DNA from: a virus
Direction: 5' to 3' (one strand)
IMG/VR virus record: IMGVR_UViG_3300010885_011782
Span: 1 to 31,432 of that record
Length of the DNA: 31,432 nucleotides
This document shows positions 28,313 to 31,432 of the stretch, in pieces (the first letter of the stretch is position 1; each line of letters starts with the position of its first letter). The notes beneath the pieces are model-generated. The model made no database searches, was not told the DNA's origin, and saw only the letters and a list, made by a program, of their open reading frames with translations. Made by a program: the position numbers and the translations under genes.

Positions 28313-30979
28313 ATGAGCTATGTAGACGCATGGTTTGACCGCGATAATGACGTTATCAAAGTGGTCGAACGCAACAAGAAAGGTGAAAGGGAATTTAGAG
28401 ATATTCCTGTACGCCACACATTTTACTATTCAGATCCCCGCGGTAAGTATCAAAGCATTTACGGCGATCCTCTTGGCAAGATTGTAGTTAAAAGTACCAA
28501 AGAACTACGCAAAGAACAAGCCATACACAGCAATCAAAAGTTATTTGAAAGCGACATTAATCCAATCTTTTCGTGCCTAAGCGAAAACTATCTTAACGCA
28601 GATGCTCCAAAACTACATGCGGCATTTTTCGATATTGAGGTAGACTTCGATCCAGAGCGTGGCTATGCTAGCCCAGACGATGCATTTATGCCCATCACTG
28701 CGATTGCAGTTTACCTACAGTGGATGGAAACTATGATATGCTTGGCCATTCCTCCAAAGGGTGTTAAGATGGAGGATGCCAAGGAAATGGTTAAAGACTT
28801 TCCTAATACATACTTGTTTGAAAAAGAAGGAGAACTGTTAGACATGTTCTTAGACTTGATCAAAGATGCAGATGTATTAAGTGGTTGGAACAGCGAAGGT
28901 TTCGACGTACCGTACACAACTAACCGTATTACTAAAGTATTAAGCAAAGAAGATACCCGTCGGTTCTGTTTGTTTGATCAATTGCCAAAGAAACGTGAAT
29001 ATGAAAAGTTTGGTCGGCTTGCCACAACATATGACTTTATAGGCCGTGTACATTTGGATTATCTTGAACTGTATCGTAAGTACACATATGAAGAACGACA
29101 TTCATATAGGCTGGATGCTATTGCTGAATATGAATTAGGTGAGCGCAAGACACAGTATGAAGGCACATTGGATCAGTTATACAACAATGATTTCAGAACA
29201 TTTGTTGAATATAACATTAACGACTGTATGCTATTGGAAAAACTAGACAAGAAACTTAAATTCTTAGATCTCGCCAATACACTGGCACATGAAAACACAG
29301 TATTGCTACAAACTACGATGGGTGCTGTAGCTGTAACTGAACAGGCTATTATCAACGAAGCACATCGTAGAGGTTTCCAAGTTCCTAATCGTACTAAGAT
29401 GGACGATAGAGAAAGCAGTGCGGCCGCTGGTGCGTATGTTGCTTATCCCAAAGAAGGCATTCATGACTGGATCGGTTCATTAGACATTAACAGTCTATAT
29501 CCAAGTGCCATTAGAGCACTTAACATGGGCCCCGAGACTATCATTGGACAGTTACGACAAACAATGACTGATGAATATATCGAAAATAAGATGGCCAAGG
29601 GTTCTAGTTTTGCAGCCGCTTGGAAAGGTATGTTTGGCAGTATAGAGTACACAACCGTGATGAATCAAGAGATTGGAACTGAAATTACTATCGACTGGGA
29701 AAATGGTGATAGCGATGTGCTAAGTGCGGCTGAAGTGTATAAGCTGATATTTGACAGTCATCAGCCGTGGATGTTAAGTGCTAACGGCACAATTTTCACT
29801 TATGAAAAAGAAGGTATTATTCCTGGACTGTTAAAGCGTTGGTATGCTGAACGTAAAGAGATGCAGGCCAAACTCAAAGAGTGTATTAAAACAGGTAATA
29901 AAATTGAAGAAGAATACTGGGACAAGCGACAGCTCGTCAAAAAGATTAACCTTAATAGTTTGTATGGTGCCATTCTTAACAGCGGTTGTAGGTTTTTTGA
30001 TAAGCGTATTGGGCAGTCGACTACACTAACAGGTCGACAAATTGTTAAACATATGGCAGGTAAGGTCAATGAGATTGTAACCGGAGAGTATGATTATCGT
30101 GGTAAGGCAATTATCTATGGTGATACAGACTCCTGTTATTTTTCAGCATTTAAGACACTACAAAAAGATATTGACAATGGCAATATCGAATGGTCTAAAG
30201 AAAATGTAATTGCACTGTATGATAACATCGGCGAAGAAGTTAATACTACCTTCCCGCAGTTCATGTTGGATACATTCCATTGTCCAAAGACACGTGGGGA
30301 AGTTATCAAAGCAGGTCGAGAAATTGTTGGAAGTAAAAGTTTGTTTATTACTAAGAAGCGTTACGCCGTGTTGTACTACGACAAAGAAGGCAAACGTGCA
30401 GACGTAGATGGTAAGCCAGGTAAGATCAAGGCCATGGGCTTGGATCTAAAGCGTAGTGATACTCCAGAATTTATTCAAAACTTTTTAAGTGATGTACTTG
30501 AAATGGTACTGATGGGTAAGCCTGAACAAGAAGTTTTAGATGCAATCAGTGAATTCCGTCTAAGATTTAAAACTAGACCTGGATGGGAGAAAGGTTCTCC
30601 TAAACGTGCAAACAAGGTTACAGAATATCAAGCCAAAGAGGCCAAAGCTGGTAAGGCCAATATGCCGGGACATGTCCGTGCAAGTATTAATTGGAATACC
30701 TTAAAACGTATGTTCGATGACAAGTATAGCATGAACATTACAGACGGTGCTAAAGTTATTGTTTGCAAATTGAAAACTAATCCGCTTGGATTTACTAGCG
30801 TTGCATATCCAGTAGACGAATTGCGTTTGCCACAATGGTTTAAAGACTTGCCATTTGATCACGCAGAAATGGAACAGACTATTATCGATAACAAGTTGGA
30901 TAACTTGATTGGCGTACTAAACTGGGACGTTCGTAGTACAGAAGAAAAGAATACTTTTAATAATTTATTTGAGTTCTAA
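28313..30979 (+). CDS. 43: Replicative DNA polymerase, family B (gp43-like)
   Basis: 888 residues, near T4 gp43 (898). The proofreading exonuclease is complete: FDIEVDF (D107, E109), LSGWNSEGFDVPY and EYNINDCML. The polymerase has motif A SLDINSLYPS (D391), motif B KKINLNSLYGA (about 543-553), motif C YGDTDS (D604, D606), and TKKRYAV after it. All catalytic aspartates are therefore present. The C-terminus ends FNNLFEF, with aromatic residues such as are used for sliding-clamp contact in T4-like polymerases. It should work with the clamp loader encoded at 8504. A structured leader and strong AGGAG site precede it. A nucleotide-sugar dehydrogenase begins 1 base after its stop codon. Confidence 0.97.
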   Translation: MSYVDAWFDRDNDVIKVVERNKKGEREFRDIPVRHTFYYSDPRGKYQSIYGDPLGKIVVKSTKELRKEQAIHSNQKLFESDINPIFSCLSENYLNADAPKLHAAFFDIEVDFDPERGYASPDDAFMPITAIAVYLQWMETMICLAIPPKGVKMEDAKEMVKDFPNTYLFEKEGELLDMFLDLIKDADVLSGWNSEGFDVPYTTNRITKVLSKEDTRRFCLFDQLPKKREYEKFGRLATTYDFIGRVHLDYLELYRKYTYEERHSYRLDAIAEYELGERKTQYEGTLDQLYNNDFRTFVEYNINDCMLLEKLDKKLKFLDLANTLAHENTVLLQTTMGAVAVTEQAIINEAHRRGFQVPNRTKMDDRESSAAAGAYVAYPKEGIHDWIGSLDINSLYPSAIRALNMGPETIIGQLRQTMTDEYIENKMAKGSSFAAAWKGMFGSIEYTTVMNQEIGTEITIDWENGDSDVLSAAEVYKLIFDSHQPWMLSANGTIFTYEKEGIIPGLLKRWYAERKEMQAKLKECIKTGNKIEEEYWDKRQLVKKINLNSLYGAILNSGCRFFDKRIGQSTTLTGRQIVKHMAGKVNEIVTGEYDYRGKAIIYGDTDSCYFSAFKTLQKDIDNGNIEWSKENVIALYDNIGEEVNTTFPQFMLDTFHCPKTRGEVIKAGREIVGSKSLFITKKRYAVLYYDKEGKRADVDGKPGKIKAMGLDLKRSDTPEFIQNFLSDVLEMVLMGKPEQEVLDAISEFRLRFKTRPGWEKGSPKRANKVTEYQAKEAKAGKANMPGHVRASINWNTLKRMFDDKYSMNITDGAKVIVCKLKTNPLGFTSVAYPVDELRLPQWFKDLPFDHAEMEQTIIDNKLDNLIGVLNWDVRSTEEKNTFNNLFEF

Positions 30980-30980
30980 T

Positions 30981-31432
30981 ATGAAAATAATAATTGCAGG
31001 TTACGGATTTGTTGGCAAGGCAGTTGCTAATGTTCTTAAAGAGCATCATCATGCTGTCATTGTCGATCCACAGTATACTACAAATGAAATAAAATATCAT
31101 TTAGATGCTGATGCTATTGTCATTTGTGTCAACACTCCTACTGGGGAGAACGGTATTATCGCCGAGAATTTAGCAAACGTAATGGATCAAGTTCCAATAT
31201 ACATGCCTGTACTTGTTAAAAGTACTGTTACTCCATCAGTAGTCGATACATTTAAACAGCTATATCCAGATCATAGTATATGTTATAGTCCAGAATTTTT
31301 AAGAGCTAAAACAGCAGATCAAGATTTTTTAAATCAAAAATATGTTGTAATCGGCGGGGAAGATCCGGAAAGTTTTTGGCATGAATTATTTTTGCAAGTA
31401 TTACCTAATTGTAAAATAGTGTTTAACTGTAC
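30981..31432 (+). CDS. UDP-glucose/GDP-mannose dehydrogenase-like protein, N-terminal part
   Basis: 150 residues are visible, with the frame still open at the window edge. It has the Rossmann start MKIIIAGYGFVGKAVANVL, then ADAIVICVNTPTGENG, VLVKSTVTPSVVD and YSPEFLRAKTADQDF. These match in order the NAD-binding domain of UDP-glucose 6-dehydrogenase and its relatives, with SPEFLRxxxAxxD as the family signature. Compared with the usual GxGYVG start, the first turn here is GYGFVG, which fits. Such enzymes oxidise a nucleotide sugar to the uronic acid. In phages they may alter surface sugars or supply DNA or virion glycosylation. The C-terminal catalytic Cys is beyond the window. Confidence 0.88.
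   Translation, partial: MKIIIAGYGFVGKAVANVLKEHHHAVIVDPQYTTNEIKYHLDADAIVICVNTPTGENGIIAENLANVMDQVPIYMPVLVKSTVTPSVVDTFKQLYPDHSICYSPEFLRAKTADQDFLNQKYVVIGGEDPESFWHELFLQVLPNCKIVFNC

Noticed and set aside
1-31432. Search by eye for tRNA genes, insertion sequences and attachment sites
   Set aside because: All gaps between genes are under 200 bases and are accounted for by promoters, terminators and leaders. No cloverleaf, transposase or repeated att-like core was recognised.

Overview
This is a 31.4-kb stretch of a T4-like (myovirus-type) tailed-phage genome. The evidence is a complete family B DNA polymerase (gp43 type), a gp44-type clamp loader, a T4 DsbA-like protein, dCMP deaminase, PhoH, tail-fibre and baseplate-style structural proteins, a holin/endolysin/spanin cassette, ATGA-style overlapping genes and T4-like late promoter motifs (NNTAAATA). 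The flavour is that of aquatic or marine T4-like phages (PhoH, phage peptide deformylase, GroES-like and Clp/DnaJ genes, low-complexity structural proteins). Lipobox proteins and an i-spanin imply a Gram-negative host. No photosynthesis genes are seen here, so nothing points to a cyanobacterium. The host cannot be named from this window.

Layout. 1-6.65 kb: tail-fibre or baseplate-associated structural genes, including a 1428-residue protein with a complete animal-type haem peroxidase domain followed by putative Ig-like (He_PIG) repeats. 6.65-8.06 kb: small genes, a stand-alone fragment resembling the bacterial DNA polymerase III alpha subunit, and a GroES-like co-chaperonin. 8.08-9.87 kb: a replication and nucleotide operon (two small proteins, gp44, dCMP deaminase) starting at a promoter nested in a terminator. 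9.9-10.7 kb: phoH, the only leftward gene, behind a bidirectional terminator and with a switch-like leader. 10.77-14.96 kb: two conserved proteins of unknown role, then lysis genes (GH19 endolysin, i-spanin, two lipoproteins, holin). 15.0-19.2 kb: a proteostasis operon (DnaJ-like, peptide deformylase, ClpA-like unfoldase, unknown). 19.3-27.9 kb: a long late operon of Lys/Glu-rich or modular proteins, several with N-termini like the T4 capsid-targeting sequence, plus two possible nucleotidyltransferases. 27.9-31.4 kb: DsbA-like protein, DNA polymerase gp43, and the start of a nucleotide-sugar dehydrogenase.

Control logic. Three near-perfect sigma70 promoters with 17-bp spacers start the replication operon (8087), the chaperone operon (14966) and the dsbA-43 segment (27924). 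Five or six T4-late-type motifs precede structural, lysis and putative head genes. At three of these junctions (8.1, 15.0 and 19.3 kb) the promoter is physically interleaved with an intrinsic terminator, so incoming transcripts should stop while new ones start without re-forming the hairpin. Two leaders, for phoH and gene 43, contain hairpins next to the ribosome-binding site that suggest translational control.

Every stretch between genes is shorter than 300 bases. No tRNA, CRISPR array or insertion sequence was recognised.
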